A stretch of 64,000 nt of DNA from Sphingobacteriaceae bacterium (GTDB lineage Bacteria > Bacteroidota > Bacteroidia > Sphingobacteriales > Sphingobacteriaceae), in NCBI GenBank assembly GCA_014380615.1, contig JACMJM010000056.1, positions 1 to 64,000 on the forward strand, read 5' to 3'. The translations under genes were made by a program, and so were the position numbers. Positions 53,943 through 63,779 of this stretch are shown one piece after another (the first letter of the stretch is position 1; every line of letters starts with the position of its first letter). A model generated the notes under the pieces. It was not told the origin of the DNA, made no database searches, and saw only the letters and a list, made by a program, of their open reading frames with translations.

Positions 53943-54115
53943 TCTGTAGGATGGAGATTGCCACGGCACTTTGCACATGGCCATAGCTTCAGCCTCGCAA
54001 TGACGGAGTTATGTTATTGTCTTCTTCGTTTGGAAAAGCAACCTGCCCCTTGCGTCATTGCGAGGCTGGGTTGGGCTTAGTGATGGAGCCGTGGCAATCT
54101 CCATCCTACGAAGGA
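53943..54115. repeat. Palindromic MITE-like element between nuoF and nuoG
   Basis: gtaggatggagattgccacg with ggc at its left edge and cagcctcgcaatgacg (ending at 54005) are repeated in reverse complement at the right side, where cgtcattgcgaggctg begins at 54053. Two paired blocks of about 22 and 16 bases, separated by a less conserved spacer, give a ~173-base imperfect palindrome. The gcctcgcaatgacg core is a known type of dispersed bacterial repeat. No coding potential. Confidence 0.85.
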
Positions 54116-54174
54116 TAACTAAAGAAAATATAAATGCTAAGAGTTTTCTTAGTTTAACAGGAATCATCTTTAAC

Positions 54175-55179
54175 ATGAGCGAAAAAGTTAAAGTTAGCAT
54201 AGACGGAATAACAATCGAAGTGGAGCCAGGAACAAGTATCCTGAATGCCGCCCGTATTATTGGGGGCGACATTGTGCCGCCTGCAATGTGCTATTATTCC
54301 AAATTAGAAGGTAGTGGTGGTAAATGCCGTACTTGTCTGGTGAAAGTGAGCAAAGGGTCCGAGAAAGATCCTCGTCCGATGCCGAAACTGGTGGCTTCTT
54401 GCCGTACAGCGGTGATGGATGGCATGGAAGTTCAAAATATTACTTCCCCAGAAGTAAAAGAAGCCAGAAAAGGTGTTGTTGAGATGTTATTGATCAATCA
54501 CCCGCTTGACTGCCCGGTTTGCGATCAGGCTGGCGAATGTCACTTACAGGACTTGGGCTATGAGCATGGCTCGGAAGCTACCCGCTATGAGTTTGAACGC
54601 AGAACTTTTGATAGAATTGATATAGGTGATAAAATTCAGCTGCACATGACGCGTTGCATTCTATGCTATCGCTGTGTTTATGTAGCAGACCAGCTTACCG
54701 AAAAGCGCGAGCATGGAATTTTAGGTCGAGGTGATGCATCCGAGATCTCAACCTATATTGAGAAAGCGATTGAAAATGACTTCTCAGGCAATGTAATTGA
54801 TGTTTGTCCGGTTGGAGCCTTAACTGATAAAACTTTCCGCTTTAAACAACGTGTTTGGTTCACCAAACCTGTTGAGGCACACCGTGACTGTCCTACTTGT
54901 ACCGGTAAGGTCTCTTTGTGGTACAAAGGTGAGGATGTTATCCGGGTAACCGCACGAAAAGATGTTTATGGTGAGGTGGAGGATTTTATCTGCAATACCT
55001 GCCGTTTTGAGAAGAAAAATACAAACGACTGGATTATTGACGGGCCTCGTCAGATTTCTAACCGCTCGGTTATTTCTTCAAATCATTATGAACAATTAGC
55101 TCCTCCTCCGGTAGTAAGAAAAAACCTTGCGCTTCAGGCAGCAAACAAAGAAGAATTCGAAAGAGCAACTAAACATTAA
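54175..55179 (+). CDS. nuoG: NADH-quinone oxidoreductase subunit G, short form
   Basis: The ATG at 54175 (MSEKVKVSIDGI) gives 334 residues; an upstream in-frame ATG at 54058 lies inside the palindromic repeat and is rejected. The N-terminal 2Fe-2S domain (MCYYSKLEG, GKCRTCLVKV), the HxxxCxxC-type segment HPLDCPVCDQAGECHLQD and the 4Fe-4S part CILCYRCVY and CPVGALTDKTF are present. The chain ends shortly after the start of the molybdopterin-like region (CPTC...CNTCRF). The large C-terminal domain of standard NuoG (about 900 residues) is absent. It overlaps nuoH by one base. Confidence 0.94.
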   Translation: MSEKVKVSIDGITIEVEPGTSILNAARIIGGDIVPPAMCYYSKLEGSGGKCRTCLVKVSKGSEKDPRPMPKLVASCRTAVMDGMEVQNITSPEVKEARKGVVEMLLINHPLDCPVCDQAGECHLQDLGYEHGSEATRYEFERRTFDRIDIGDKIQLHMTRCILCYRCVYVADQLTEKREHGILGRGDASEISTYIEKAIENDFSGNVIDVCPVGALTDKTFRFKQRVWFTKPVEAHRDCPTCTGKVSLWYKGEDVIRVTARKDVYGEVEDFICNTCRFEKKNTNDWIIDGPRQISNRSVISSNHYEQLAPPPVVRKNLALQAANKEEFERATKH

Positions 55180-56228
55180 TGGAATTAGCATTCGTTATAG
55201 AAAAATTCGCTTTAGTTATTGTAATATTTAGCGTTTCGCTAGGTGTTGCAGCGTATTCCACGCTAGCCGAACGGAAAATCGCAGCCTACCTTCAGGGAAG
55301 AGTAGGGCCTGCACGAGCAGGCTGGGGAGGAATGTTTCAACCCCTTGCAGATGGGGCAAAGATGTTTTTTAAGGAAGAAATTATTCCTACGCAATCTAAC
55401 CACTTTTTGTTCATCGCAGGGCCTTCTTTAGCCCTCTTAACAGCTTTAATAGGCAGCGCAGTTATCCCGTGGGGACAACCATTAACCTTTGGTGATACAG
55501 TAATTCAGTTGCAGGTAGCCGACATTAATGTAGGCGTTTTATACATCTTTGGTGTAGTTTCATTGGGCGTTTATGGCGTGATGATTGGCGGTTGGGCATC
55601 AAACAACAAGTTTTCGTTAATGGGTGCTATACGTGCTGCATCACAGAACATTAGCTATGAAATTGCCATGGGGCTTTCTATCATCGCCTTGTTGATGGTG
55701 ACAGGAAGCTTATCGCTTAAAACAATCGCAGAACAACAATCTGGTTTTGTAAACTGGAACGTATGGGTACAGCCATTAGGCTTTTTAATATTCATCATTT
55801 GTGCGTTTGCCGAATGTAATCGTACCCCTTTCGATTTACCTGAAAGTGAGAACGAACTTGTTGGAGGATATCATACCGAATATTCGGGATTTAAATTGGG
55901 AGCCTTTTTGTTTGCCGAATACATCAATATGTTTGTATCGGGGGCAGTAATGTCTACTCTTTATTTTGGCGGGTATAATTTCCCATTTATGAATAACCTT
56001 CTGGAAATGGGAGTACATCCGAATCTGGTAACTATTCTGGGTATTTTATTCCTGTTGGGTAAGATCTTCTTTTTCATTTTCTTCTTTATGTGGGTTCGCT
56101 GGACTGTTCCGCGTTTCCGCTACGATCAGCTGATGAATCTGGGATGGAAAATCCTTATTCCGTTATCAATTGCAAACATTGTAATAACCGGAATCTGGAT
56201 TGTTGTTAAGGAAATATATTTTAAATAG
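55179..56228 (+). CDS. nuoH: NADH-quinone oxidoreductase subunit H
   Basis: The 349-residue membrane subunit has eight or more helices and the conserved LAERKIAAYLQGRVGPARAG and AECNRTPFDLPESENELVGG. It forms the quinone-entry region linking the peripheral and membrane arms. Its start overlaps the nuoG stop. Confidence 0.97.
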   Translation: MELAFVIEKFALVIVIFSVSLGVAAYSTLAERKIAAYLQGRVGPARAGWGGMFQPLADGAKMFFKEEIIPTQSNHFLFIAGPSLALLTALIGSAVIPWGQPLTFGDTVIQLQVADINVGVLYIFGVVSLGVYGVMIGGWASNNKFSLMGAIRAASQNISYEIAMGLSIIALLMVTGSLSLKTIAEQQSGFVNWNVWVQPLGFLIFIICAFAECNRTPFDLPESENELVGGYHTEYSGFKLGAFLFAEYINMFVSGAVMSTLYFGGYNFPFMNNLLEMGVHPNLVTILGILFLLGKIFFFIFFFMWVRWTVPRFRYDQLMNLGWKILIPLSIANIVITGIWIVVKEIYFK

Positions 56229-56274
56229 AATTAGTTAAGCAGAATTTCGCTATAGCTGAAAGCTCGCTAATATT

Positions 56275-56772
56275 ATGGAATCATTAAGTAACAGAAAAAA
56301 AGTAATTGAGCAAAAGCCCATGACATTGGCAGAGAGAATGTATCTCCCTGCTATTGCTAAAGGACTTGCTATTACTTTCAAACATATGTTTAAAAAGAAG
56401 GAAACGATCTTTTATCCTGAGCAGGAAAGACCGATTTCTGAAAACTGGCGTGGTCTGCATTCTCTGAAAAGGGACGAGAACGGCAAAGAGCGTTGCACCG
56501 CCTGCGGATTATGCGCCCTTGCATGCCCGGCCGAAGCAATTACGATGATTGCTGCCGAGCGTAAAAAGGGAGAAGAGCATTTATATCGTGAAGAGAAGTA
56601 TGCAGCAGTATACGAAGTGAACATGCTGAGATGTATTTTCTGCGGCCTTTGCGAAGAAGCCTGTCCCAAAGAAGCCATTTACCTCGACGGCCCTTTTGTA
56701 GGCGCCGATTACCTGAGGAAAGACTTCATTTATGGGAAAGATAAACTGGTTGAAGAACCCTTAAAATCGTAA
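56275..56772 (+). CDS. nuoI: NADH-quinone oxidoreductase subunit I
   Basis: The 165-residue subunit carries two ferredoxin motifs, CTACGLCALACP and CIFCGLCEEACP, binding the N6a and N6b 4Fe-4S clusters that pass electrons to N2 in NuoB. Confidence 0.97.
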   Translation: MESLSNRKKVIEQKPMTLAERMYLPAIAKGLAITFKHMFKKKETIFYPEQERPISENWRGLHSLKRDENGKERCTACGLCALACPAEAITMIAAERKKGEEHLYREEKYAAVYEVNMLRCIFCGLCEEACPKEAIYLDGPFVGADYLRKDFIYGKDKLVEEPLKS

Positions 56773-56835
56773 AAAGTTATACCTTTGCCCATCTTTTCCT
56801 TAAAGGAAAATTGGTCAGGGAAAATCATACAATTA

Positions 56836-57333
56836 ATGAATTTATTCTATTTAATTGCCTTCTTATCTATCTTCTTTTCGCTCCTGGTTATTTTTTCAAA
56901 GAACCCGGTTTACAGCGTTCTATATTTAATCATCACATTTTTTACACTTACCATTCATTATATTTTACTAAACGCTCAATTTCTGGCTATAGTAAACTTT
57001 ATTGTTTACATGGGTGCCATCATGGTTCTTTTCCTCTTTGTACTGATGCTTTTGAATTTAAACGAAGACTCGGAACCCATGAAGTCGAACCTGATTAAAA
57101 TCGCGGGAGTAGTAGCGGGACTCTGTTTGCTGGTTACATTAATCGGATCATTTAGAGCACTGGCGGATTCGGACCCCGTTATTTTGAAAAAGCCTGAAAT
57201 AGGCCTGGTGAAAAACCTGGGAAAAGTTTTGTTTAATGAATTCCTGCTTCCTTTTGAAGTATCCTCAGTCTTATTATTATCAGCAATGGTTGGTGCCGTT
57301 TTACTAGCCAAAAAGGAACCAAAAAAAATATAA
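56836..57333 (+). CDS. nuoJ: NADH-quinone oxidoreductase subunit J
   Basis: The start MNLFYLIAFLSIFF (56836) gives 165 residues; a longer in-frame start would be non-hydrophobic and atypical. Five helices are seen, with VNFIVYMGAIMVLFLFVLML as the conserved helix 3. Its stop is followed directly by the nuoK start. Confidence 0.95.
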   Translation: MNLFYLIAFLSIFFSLLVIFSKNPVYSVLYLIITFFTLTIHYILLNAQFLAIVNFIVYMGAIMVLFLFVLMLLNLNEDSEPMKSNLIKIAGVVAGLCLLVTLIGSFRALADSDPVILKKPEIGLVKNLGKVLFNEFLLPFEVSSVLLLSAMVGAVLLAKKEPKKI

Positions 57334-57663
57334 ATGGAATCAATTACTAATTCAATCCAGGGAGTTCCGCTTAATCACTACATTCTCTTCAGTGCTATTT
57401 TATTCTCCATCGGCGTAATGGGCGTATTAATCCGCAGAAACGCTATTGTAATTTTTATGTCTGTTGAGTTAATGCTGAATGCCGTAAATCTTCTTTTAAC
57501 CGCATTTTCCGTGCATCATGGCGATTCATCCGGACAGGTTTTTGTGTTTTTTGTAATGGCCCTTGCGGCGGCGGAAGTAGCTGTAGGACTCGCTATTATT
57601 GTGATGATATATAGAAATACCCATTCAATCGATATAAACGTATTGAATAGGTTAAAATGGTAA
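57334..57663 (+). CDS. nuoK: NADH-quinone oxidoreductase subunit K
   Basis: The 109-residue subunit has three helices with the conserved [13 protein letters not shown] (membrane Glu) and [19 protein letters not shown] (second Glu). It is a small antiporter-related proton-path subunit next to NuoJ. Confidence 0.96.
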   Translation: MESITNSIQGVPLNHYILFSAILFSIGVMGVLIRRNAIVIFMSVELMLNAVNLLLTAFSVHHGDSSGQVFVFFVMALAAAEVAVGLAIIVMIYRNTHSIDINVLNRLKW

Positions 57664-57683
57664 TTAAATATTAAGCGACGAAG

Positions 57684-59597
57684 ATGTCCGTAATAGATTT
57701 AGTTTGGCTCGTTCCCTTATTTCCCTTAGCGGGTTTTTTAATAATTGGCTTGTTCCGGAATATCTTTCCAAAAGCAGTTGCCGGATTTATCGGTAGTACT
57801 ACAGTTTTATTATCCTTTGCGCTAAGTATCGCCATCTTTTTTGAATTGCAGGATAGCACCGTTAAGACTTTCCTGATCCCCTTATTCGATTGGATAAAGG
57901 CAGGTAACCTGCTGGTGCCGTTCTCTTTCCAGGTCGACCCTTTAAGTGCGCTAATGCTGCTAATTGTTACAGGGATCGGCTTTTTGATCCACGTTTACTC
58001 TACCGGCTACATGCACCACGACGCAGGTTTCGGAAAGTTCTTTTCATACCTCAACCTGTTTGTATTTTTCATGTTGCTGCTCGTTCTCGGATCGAACTAT
58101 GTAATCATGTTTATCGGATGGGAAGGAGTGGGCCTTTGTTCATACCTTTTAATCGGGTTTTGGTATACCAACTCTTCGTATGCAAGTGCGGCAAAAAAGG
58201 CCTTTGTAATGAACAGGATTGGTGATTTGGGATTTCTTATCGGTGTGTTTTTAATATTTACAACATTTGGAAGTGTTGAATTCGCAAGTGTATTTCCACA
58301 GGCCGCTAATTTGGCTCCCGGAAATCCAATTTTGATTCTCATTACCATTTTATTATTTATAGGAGCAACCGGAAAATCAGCACAAATCCCTTTATTTACC
58401 TGGCTGCCTGATGCGATGGCTGGCCCGACTCCCGTATCGGCGTTAATACACGCCGCAACCATGGTAACGGCTGGTATTTATATGATTGCCCGCTCTAATA
58501 TCTTGTTCACGCTATCGCCTTTAACTCTGGAAGTTATCGCAATCGTAGGAGTAGCCACAGCAATTCTGGCCGCGACGATAGCCATTACACAAACTGATAT
58601 TAAAAAAGTTCTGGCATACTCAACCGTTTCGCAACTGGGTTATATGTTTCTCGGATTAGGTGTAGGAGCTTACACAGGAGCATTCTTTCATGTTCTTACT
58701 CACGCGTTTTTTAAAGCGCTATTATTCCTTGGTGCTGGCTCTGTAATTCATGCGATGAGCAATGAACAGGATATGCGTTTTATGGGCGGCTTAAAAAAGA
58801 AGTTACCTGTTACATTTATAACCATGCTGGTCGGCACTATCGCCATAGCAGGTATTCCGCCCTTTTCGGGCTTCTTCTCCAAAGATGAAATTTTAGCTCA
58901 CGCTTACGACCACAGTAAAATTTTATGGGTATTTGGTGTCATCGGAGCGATGTTCACTTCGTTTTACATGTTCCGGATGTTATTCTTAACCTTTAATAAC
59001 ACGTTTAGAGGAACCCATGAGCAGGAACACCATTTGCATGAATCGCCAAAGTCAATGACAATTCCTCTGATTGTATTGGCGATACTTTCCGCGATCGGAG
59101 GATTTTTAGGGGTTCCGCATATTTTGGGCGGAAACCACTGGCTGGCAAACTTCTTAAGCCCGGTGTTTTATCAATCGAATGTACGATTGGGAGGCTTAAC
59201 CTTAGAACATTCAACCGAATACATGTTAATGGCGGTTTCTGTAGCTGCGGCACTTACCGCGGCCTTTATCGCCTTCGTAAAATATTCCAAAAACAATCAT
59301 GTGCCATTGGCAGACAATGCCGACAGAGGAGTTCTTGCTAAATTATCTTATAACAAATATTATATAGATGAGATCTATGATCTGATAATCACAAAACCAC
59401 TTAACGCTTTGTCGGAATTTTTCTTTAAGGTGATAGATAAAGCAGTGATAGATGGCGTGGTTAACGGTTTGGGGAGAGCAACAACCGAAGCAAGTAAGGG
59501 TATACGCTTATTGCAGTCAGGAAATATCGGATTCTACATTTTTATGATGGTGGCAGGAATAGTCGCGTTACTGCTTTACGGATTCTATAACATATAA
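57684..59597 (+). CDS. nuoL: NADH-quinone oxidoreductase subunit L
   Basis: The 637-residue antiporter-like subunit shows FIGWEGVGLCSYLLIGFWY (TM5 Glu), GKSAQIPLFTWLPDAMAGPTPVSALIHAATMV and AYSTVSQLGYM. A C-terminal lateral helix region is present. It is the distal proton-pumping subunit. Confidence 0.97.
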   Translation: MSVIDLVWLVPLFPLAGFLIIGLFRNIFPKAVAGFIGSTTVLLSFALSIAIFFELQDSTVKTFLIPLFDWIKAGNLLVPFSFQVDPLSALMLLIVTGIGFLIHVYSTGYMHHDAGFGKFFSYLNLFVFFMLLLVLGSNYVIMFIGWEGVGLCSYLLIGFWYTNSSYASAAKKAFVMNRIGDLGFLIGVFLIFTTFGSVEFASVFPQAANLAPGNPILILITILLFIGATGKSAQIPLFTWLPDAMAGPTPVSALIHAATMVTAGIYMIARSNILFTLSPLTLEVIAIVGVATAILAATIAITQTDIKKVLAYSTVSQLGYMFLGLGVGAYTGAFFHVLTHAFFKALLFLGAGSVIHAMSNEQDMRFMGGLKKKLPVTFITMLVGTIAIAGIPPFSGFFSKDEILAHAYDHSKILWVFGVIGAMFTSFYMFRMLFLTFNNTFRGTHEQEHHLHESPKSMTIPLIVLAILSAIGGFLGVPHILGGNHWLANFLSPVFYQSNVRLGGLTLEHSTEYMLMAVSVAAALTAAFIAFVKYSKNNHVPLADNADRGVLAKLSYNKYYIDEIYDLIITKPLNALSEFFFKVIDKAVIDGVVNGLGRATTEASKGIRLLQSGNIGFYIFMMVAGIVALLLYGFYNI

Positions 59598-59619
59598 CAA
59601 GAGGGAAAAGAACATATAA

Positions 59620-61101
59620 ATGGAAATTTTACTGCTTATATTCTTACCGGTTCTGGGTGCGATTTTCACATCGCTTCTTGGTAAATCACAACAGGCGAAA
59701 ACTTTAGCGCTGATATGGTCTCTCCTTTCATTAGCCTTCACCGCCTATCTGCTTGTTGAATTTAAACAGCAATCGCCAAGGTTCCAGTTTGTGGCTGATT
59801 ATTCATGGCTAAGCTCTTATGGTATTCGTTTCAGAGCGGGTATAGACGGGATAAGCATGCTATTGGTGTTATTAACCAATGGTTTAATGCCACTTATCAT
59901 TCTCTCAAGCTTTAAACATCATTATAAAAATCCCGGTGCCTTTTACGGATTGATATTGTTCATGCAAAGTGGCCTTTTACTGGTTTTCACTGCACTGGAT
60001 GCTTTTCTTTTTTACATCGGCTGGGAAGCTGCGTTAATTCCGATCTATTTTATTTGTGCGATATGGGGTGGCGAAAATCGGATCAGGGTTAACCTTAAAT
60101 TCTTCATTTATACGATTGGAGGTAGCTTAATAATGTTACTAGGCATTATTTACATGTACCTGCATACGCCGTATAAAAGCTTCAGTATCGAAGCTTTCTA
60201 TAACCTTAATCTGGATCCGGCAACTCAAGGCTGGGTATTTTGGGCTTTCTTTATCGCTTTCGCCATAAAGATGCCTGTATTTCCTTTCCACACCTGGCAA
60301 CCCGATACCTATACCGAAGCTCCAACAACTGGAACCATGTTATTATCCGGCATTATGTTAAAAATGGGTATCTACGGAGTTATCCGCTGGCTGATACCGG
60401 TAGCACCGCTGGGTTTCGCCGAGTGGGGACAAACAGCTCTTATCTTATCCATTATAGGTATCGTATATGCTTCTTTGATTGCTTTTACCCAGAAAGATGT
60501 AAAACAGCTGGTAGCCTATTCCTCTATCGCACACGTAGGCTTAATTTCGGCAGGAATTTTCGCATGGAACAGCCAGGGTTTACAAGGCGCTATGATACAG
60601 ATGATTAATCACGGCATCAACGTATTCGGACTGTTTTTTGTCTTAGATATAATCATAAGAAGGTTAAACACCAGAGACATCAGCAATATGGGTGGATTAG
60701 CTAAAGTTGCGCCACAGTTTGCTATCGCATTCTTAATAATTTTGCTTGGCACAGTCGCATTGCCATTAACCAATGGCTTTATCGGCGAGTTTTTGTTACT
60801 GTTAGGTGTATACAAATACAGTATCTGGGCTGCTGCTATAGCCGGGCTTACCATTATCTTGGGAGCAGTGTATATGCTTCGGGCCTATCAAAAAATTATG
60901 CTTGGTGAAACGAATGCCCTTACCTCCGCATTTTCCGAGCTATGCGGCACGGAAAAATTCATTTTATTTACAGTTTGTGCTCTTGTAATTTTCATTGGTA
61001 TTTACCCGCAACCGCTGTTAAATATTTCTGATGCATCATCAAGGGAATTAATAGACTTTGTAAACGACAGGATTCAGGGATTGAACCCCGACCTTCATTA
61101 G
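59620..61101 (+). CDS. nuoM: NADH-quinone oxidoreductase subunit M
   Basis: The 493-residue antiporter-like subunit has FYIGWEAALIPIYFICAIWGG (TM5 Glu), KMPVFPFHTWQPDTYTEAPT and VAYSSIAHVGLISAGIF. It pumps protons between NuoL and NuoN. Confidence 0.97.
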   Translation: MEILLLIFLPVLGAIFTSLLGKSQQAKTLALIWSLLSLAFTAYLLVEFKQQSPRFQFVADYSWLSSYGIRFRAGIDGISMLLVLLTNGLMPLIILSSFKHHYKNPGAFYGLILFMQSGLLLVFTALDAFLFYIGWEAALIPIYFICAIWGGENRIRVNLKFFIYTIGGSLIMLLGIIYMYLHTPYKSFSIEAFYNLNLDPATQGWVFWAFFIAFAIKMPVFPFHTWQPDTYTEAPTTGTMLLSGIMLKMGIYGVIRWLIPVAPLGFAEWGQTALILSIIGIVYASLIAFTQKDVKQLVAYSSIAHVGLISAGIFAWNSQGLQGAMIQMINHGINVFGLFFVLDIIIRRLNTRDISNMGGLAKVAPQFAIAFLIILLGTVALPLTNGFIGEFLLLLGVYKYSIWAAAIAGLTIILGAVYMLRAYQKIMLGETNALTSAFSELCGTEKFILFTVCALVIFIGIYPQPLLNISDASSRELIDFVNDRIQGLNPDLH

Positions 61102-61117
61102 AAGATATAGAGAACAC

Positions 61118-62506
61118 ATGGACGTAATTATAACGATATCTCTTTTAGCTATACTGGTTTTATATCTCGGGCTTTTCAAAGCAAGTAAGGCACTTCTTCC
61201 GGTAACGATAATCGGATTATTGTTGTCGCTTGGCTTAACTTTTAATCACTGGGATTGGGCAAACAATGCCCGTACAATATTCAGCGGTATGTTGTTATTT
61301 AATAACTTTTCCGTTGCGTTTTCTTCTATCGCCATCCTATCAAGCATATTAATCCTGCTTCTTTCAAAAGATTACTTTGAACGTATTAGCCCAAACGTAG
61401 CCGAATATTACTCTATCATATTATTCGCCCTTACCGGGATAATCATTATAGTTTCCTATCATAACCTTTCGATGTTGTTTATCGGCATCGAAATAATGTC
61501 TGTAAGTCTTTATATCCTTACCGGGATAAAAAAACGCGATTTCGGATCCAATGAAGCCGCATTAAAATACTTTCTGATGGGAGCTTTTTCAACAGGGTTT
61601 TTGTTATTCGGAATAACGCTATTATACGGCGCCTCAGGCTCATTCGACCTAACAGAGATAAGATCGTATGTTTCCGGAACTTCTGCCATTTCTCCGATAT
61701 TTTATGCCGGTATCCTGCTTACAATTATCGGATTGTGCTTTAAAGCGGGTGCCGCCCCTTTCCATTTCTGGACACCGGATGTATATGAAGGGGCTCCGAC
61801 ATTAATTACCGCTTTTATGAGTACGGTGGTAAAAACCGCTGTATTCGCCGCGTTTTTAAGGTTGTTTTATATCAGTCTGTCGGCTTCCTCACTTCAGGAT
61901 TTCTGGGTACCGGTTTTAGTGGTGCTTGCCGCAATATCCCTGTTAATCGGGAACATTACGGCCGTATATCAGCAGCATTTTAAAAGGATGCTTGCCTATT
62001 CAAGTATCTCACACGTTGGCTACATGCTGTTTGCGCTCATCGCCTTAACCAGTTCATCCGATAATGCTATCTTTTTATATGCCGGAGCTTATACAATAGC
62101 TTCAATAATCGCGTTTGCGGCACTTATGATAGTTCAAAAACAGGTTGGAAACGACAATTTCGATAGCTTTAACGGCATTGCGAAGAAAAATCCTTTATTA
62201 GCAATTACTTTAACCGTTTCGATGCTCTCACTGGCAGGCATCCCGCTTACTGCCGGTTTTATCGGTAAGTTTATGATGTTTACCGGAGCTCTTTCAAAGT
62301 ACCATAACATTTTAACCATATTCGCTGTTGTAAATGCTATAGTCGGGATATTTTATTACTTCCGGGTGGTTATCGCCATGTATTTTAAAGACACCGAACG
62401 CAACGAATTACTTGTGCCCGCCTACTTTAAATTTGTGCTGATCGTCTCCACTCTGGCCACGATTCTAATTGGAATTTACCCTGGTTTTATCGCGGATTTA
62501 ATCTGA
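61118..62506 (+). CDS. nuoN: NADH-quinone oxidoreductase subunit N
   Basis: The 462-residue antiporter-like subunit has FIGIEIMSVSLYIL (TM5 Glu), FKAGAAPFHFWTPDVYEGAPT and LAYSSISHVGYM. It ends the nuo operon. Its stop codon overlaps an AT-rich hairpin. Confidence 0.97.
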   Translation: MDVIITISLLAILVLYLGLFKASKALLPVTIIGLLLSLGLTFNHWDWANNARTIFSGMLLFNNFSVAFSSIAILSSILILLLSKDYFERISPNVAEYYSIILFALTGIIIIVSYHNLSMLFIGIEIMSVSLYILTGIKKRDFGSNEAALKYFLMGAFSTGFLLFGITLLYGASGSFDLTEIRSYVSGTSAISPIFYAGILLTIIGLCFKAGAAPFHFWTPDVYEGAPTLITAFMSTVVKTAVFAAFLRLFYISLSASSLQDFWVPVLVVLAAISLLIGNITAVYQQHFKRMLAYSSISHVGYMLFALIALTSSSDNAIFLYAGAYTIASIIAFAALMIVQKQVGNDNFDSFNGIAKKNPLLAITLTVSMLSLAGIPLTAGFIGKFMMFTGALSKYHNILTIFAVVNAIVGIFYYFRVVIAMYFKDTERNELLVPAYFKFVLIVSTLATILIGIYPGFIADLI

Positions 62507-62537
62507 TTATTAAAAATTTAAATTTATTTTAATAATC
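62505..62537 (+). terminator. AT-rich hairpin after nuoN
   Basis: gattattaaaa (62505-62515) pairs perfectly with ttttaataatc (62527-62537) around an 11-base AT loop. It begins in the nuoN stop codon. It may end or attenuate nuo transcription before dedA, but low GC makes it a weak stem. Confidence 0.45.
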
Positions 62538-62559
62538 GTAGATTTACGAGTATTCAAAT

Positions 62560-63186
62560 ATGTACGAAATCTGGGATTCACTCCGACATCTTATTGATCC
62601 TCAAACCCTACTAAGAGAAGGCGGCTTTTACGTTCTTCTTTTTGTTGTTTTCGCAGAGACAGGTCTTTTCTTCGGTTTCTTCCTGCCTGGCGATTATTTA
62701 CTTTTCCTGGCTGGAATGTTTGTAGCCACCGATAAGCTGGACGTTTCAATTTTTATTCTCATCATCGGATTGATCGCGGCAGCCATAGGCGGAAACTTTG
62801 TTGGATATTGGTTTGGCCGAAAAACAGGGCCGGCATTATATAAACGAAAAGATTCATTTTTCTTTAAAAAGAAGTATTTGGTAGCTGCCGAGGTATACTA
62901 TAATAAACAAGGCGCATTTGCCCTTATTATGGGAAGGTTTATTCCGATAGTTAGAACTTTTGCTCCTATCGTTGCCGGTATGATTGGCTTGGATTATAAA
63001 AAATTCGCGCTTTATAATATCTCCGGTGCTATATTATGGATCACTTCCCTAACCCTTTTAGGGTATTTCCTAGGGATACGATTCGAAAAAGAAATTAATG
63101 AATACCTTTTCTATATCATTATGGGTTTTATTGCTATTACGGCAATCCCGTTGATATGGGCATACCTAAAAAGAAAATTACCCTAA
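62560..63186 (+). CDS. DedA-family membrane protein
   Basis: The 208-residue membrane protein has the DedA/VTT signatures FFLPGDYLLFLAGMF and GRFIPIVRTFAPIVAGM, with conserved Asp and Arg residues in the re-entrant loops. DedA proteins help recycle lipid carriers such as undecaprenyl phosphate and maintain membrane potential. Preceded by a possible TAGATTTA -7 box at 62540-62547. Confidence 0.94.
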   Translation: MYEIWDSLRHLIDPQTLLREGGFYVLLFVVFAETGLFFGFFLPGDYLLFLAGMFVATDKLDVSIFILIIGLIAAAIGGNFVGYWFGRKTGPALYKRKDSFFFKKKYLVAAEVYYNKQGAFALIMGRFIPIVRTFAPIVAGMIGLDYKKFALYNISGAILWITSLTLLGYFLGIRFEKEINEYLFYIIMGFIAITAIPLIWAYLKRKLP

Positions 63187-63228
63187 ACAAAAATTGAAAA
63201 GTTTAGTTGAACGAAAATATAGATTAGT

Positions 63229-63774
63229 ATGAGTAAAGATCACCCCTGGCATTGTGTATCACCCGGCGAAAGCCTTCCCGGGCTCGTTAATGCCATTATA
63301 GAAATACCAAAAGGTTCTAAAGCCAAGTACGAGATTGATAAAGACTCGGGGCTTTTACGGCTCGACAGGATTTTATTTTCGTCGGTAATGTACCCGGCTA
63401 ATTACGGGTTTATTCCGCAAACCTATTGTGATGATCATGACCCTTTGGATATCTTGGTGTTATGCTCAGCGGATGTATATCCGATGTCGATAATCGAAGC
63501 CAAGGTTATAGGTGTAATGCACATGGTAGATAACGGCGAGCAGGATGACAAAATCATCGCAGTAGCAAAGAATGATATGTCTGTTAATTATATTGACGAT
63601 ATGTCTGAATTGCCGCCACATACCATGAAAGAAATTGTTCGCTTTTTCCAGGATTACAAGGCATTAGAGCATAAAAATGTTTCTGTAGAAGACCTTCTTG
63701 GTAAAGAATACGCGTATAAAGTAATTGAGGAAAGCCTGGAGCTTTATCAAAGTACTTTTGTAAATCATGCTTAA
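63229..63774 (+). CDS. ppa: Inorganic pyrophosphatase (family I)
   Basis: The 181-residue enzyme has [43 protein letters not shown] (the DxDPxD metal site) and [18 protein letters not shown]. It hydrolyses pyrophosphate, pulling biosynthetic reactions forward. A partial transporter gene follows after five bases. Confidence 0.97.
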   Translation: MSKDHPWHCVSPGESLPGLVNAIIEIPKGSKAKYEIDKDSGLLRLDRILFSSVMYPANYGFIPQTYCDDHDPLDILVLCSADVYPMSIIEAKVIGVMHMVDNGEQDDKIIAVAKNDMSVNYIDDMSELPPHTMKEIVRFFQDYKALEHKNVSVEDLLGKEYAYKVIEESLELYQSTFVNHA

Positions 63775-63779
63775 ACTGA

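Noticed and set aside
54058-54174. Longer N terminus for NuoG
   Set aside because: The extra 39 residues are translated palindromic repeat and do not belong to the family; the ATG at 54175 matches the normal start.
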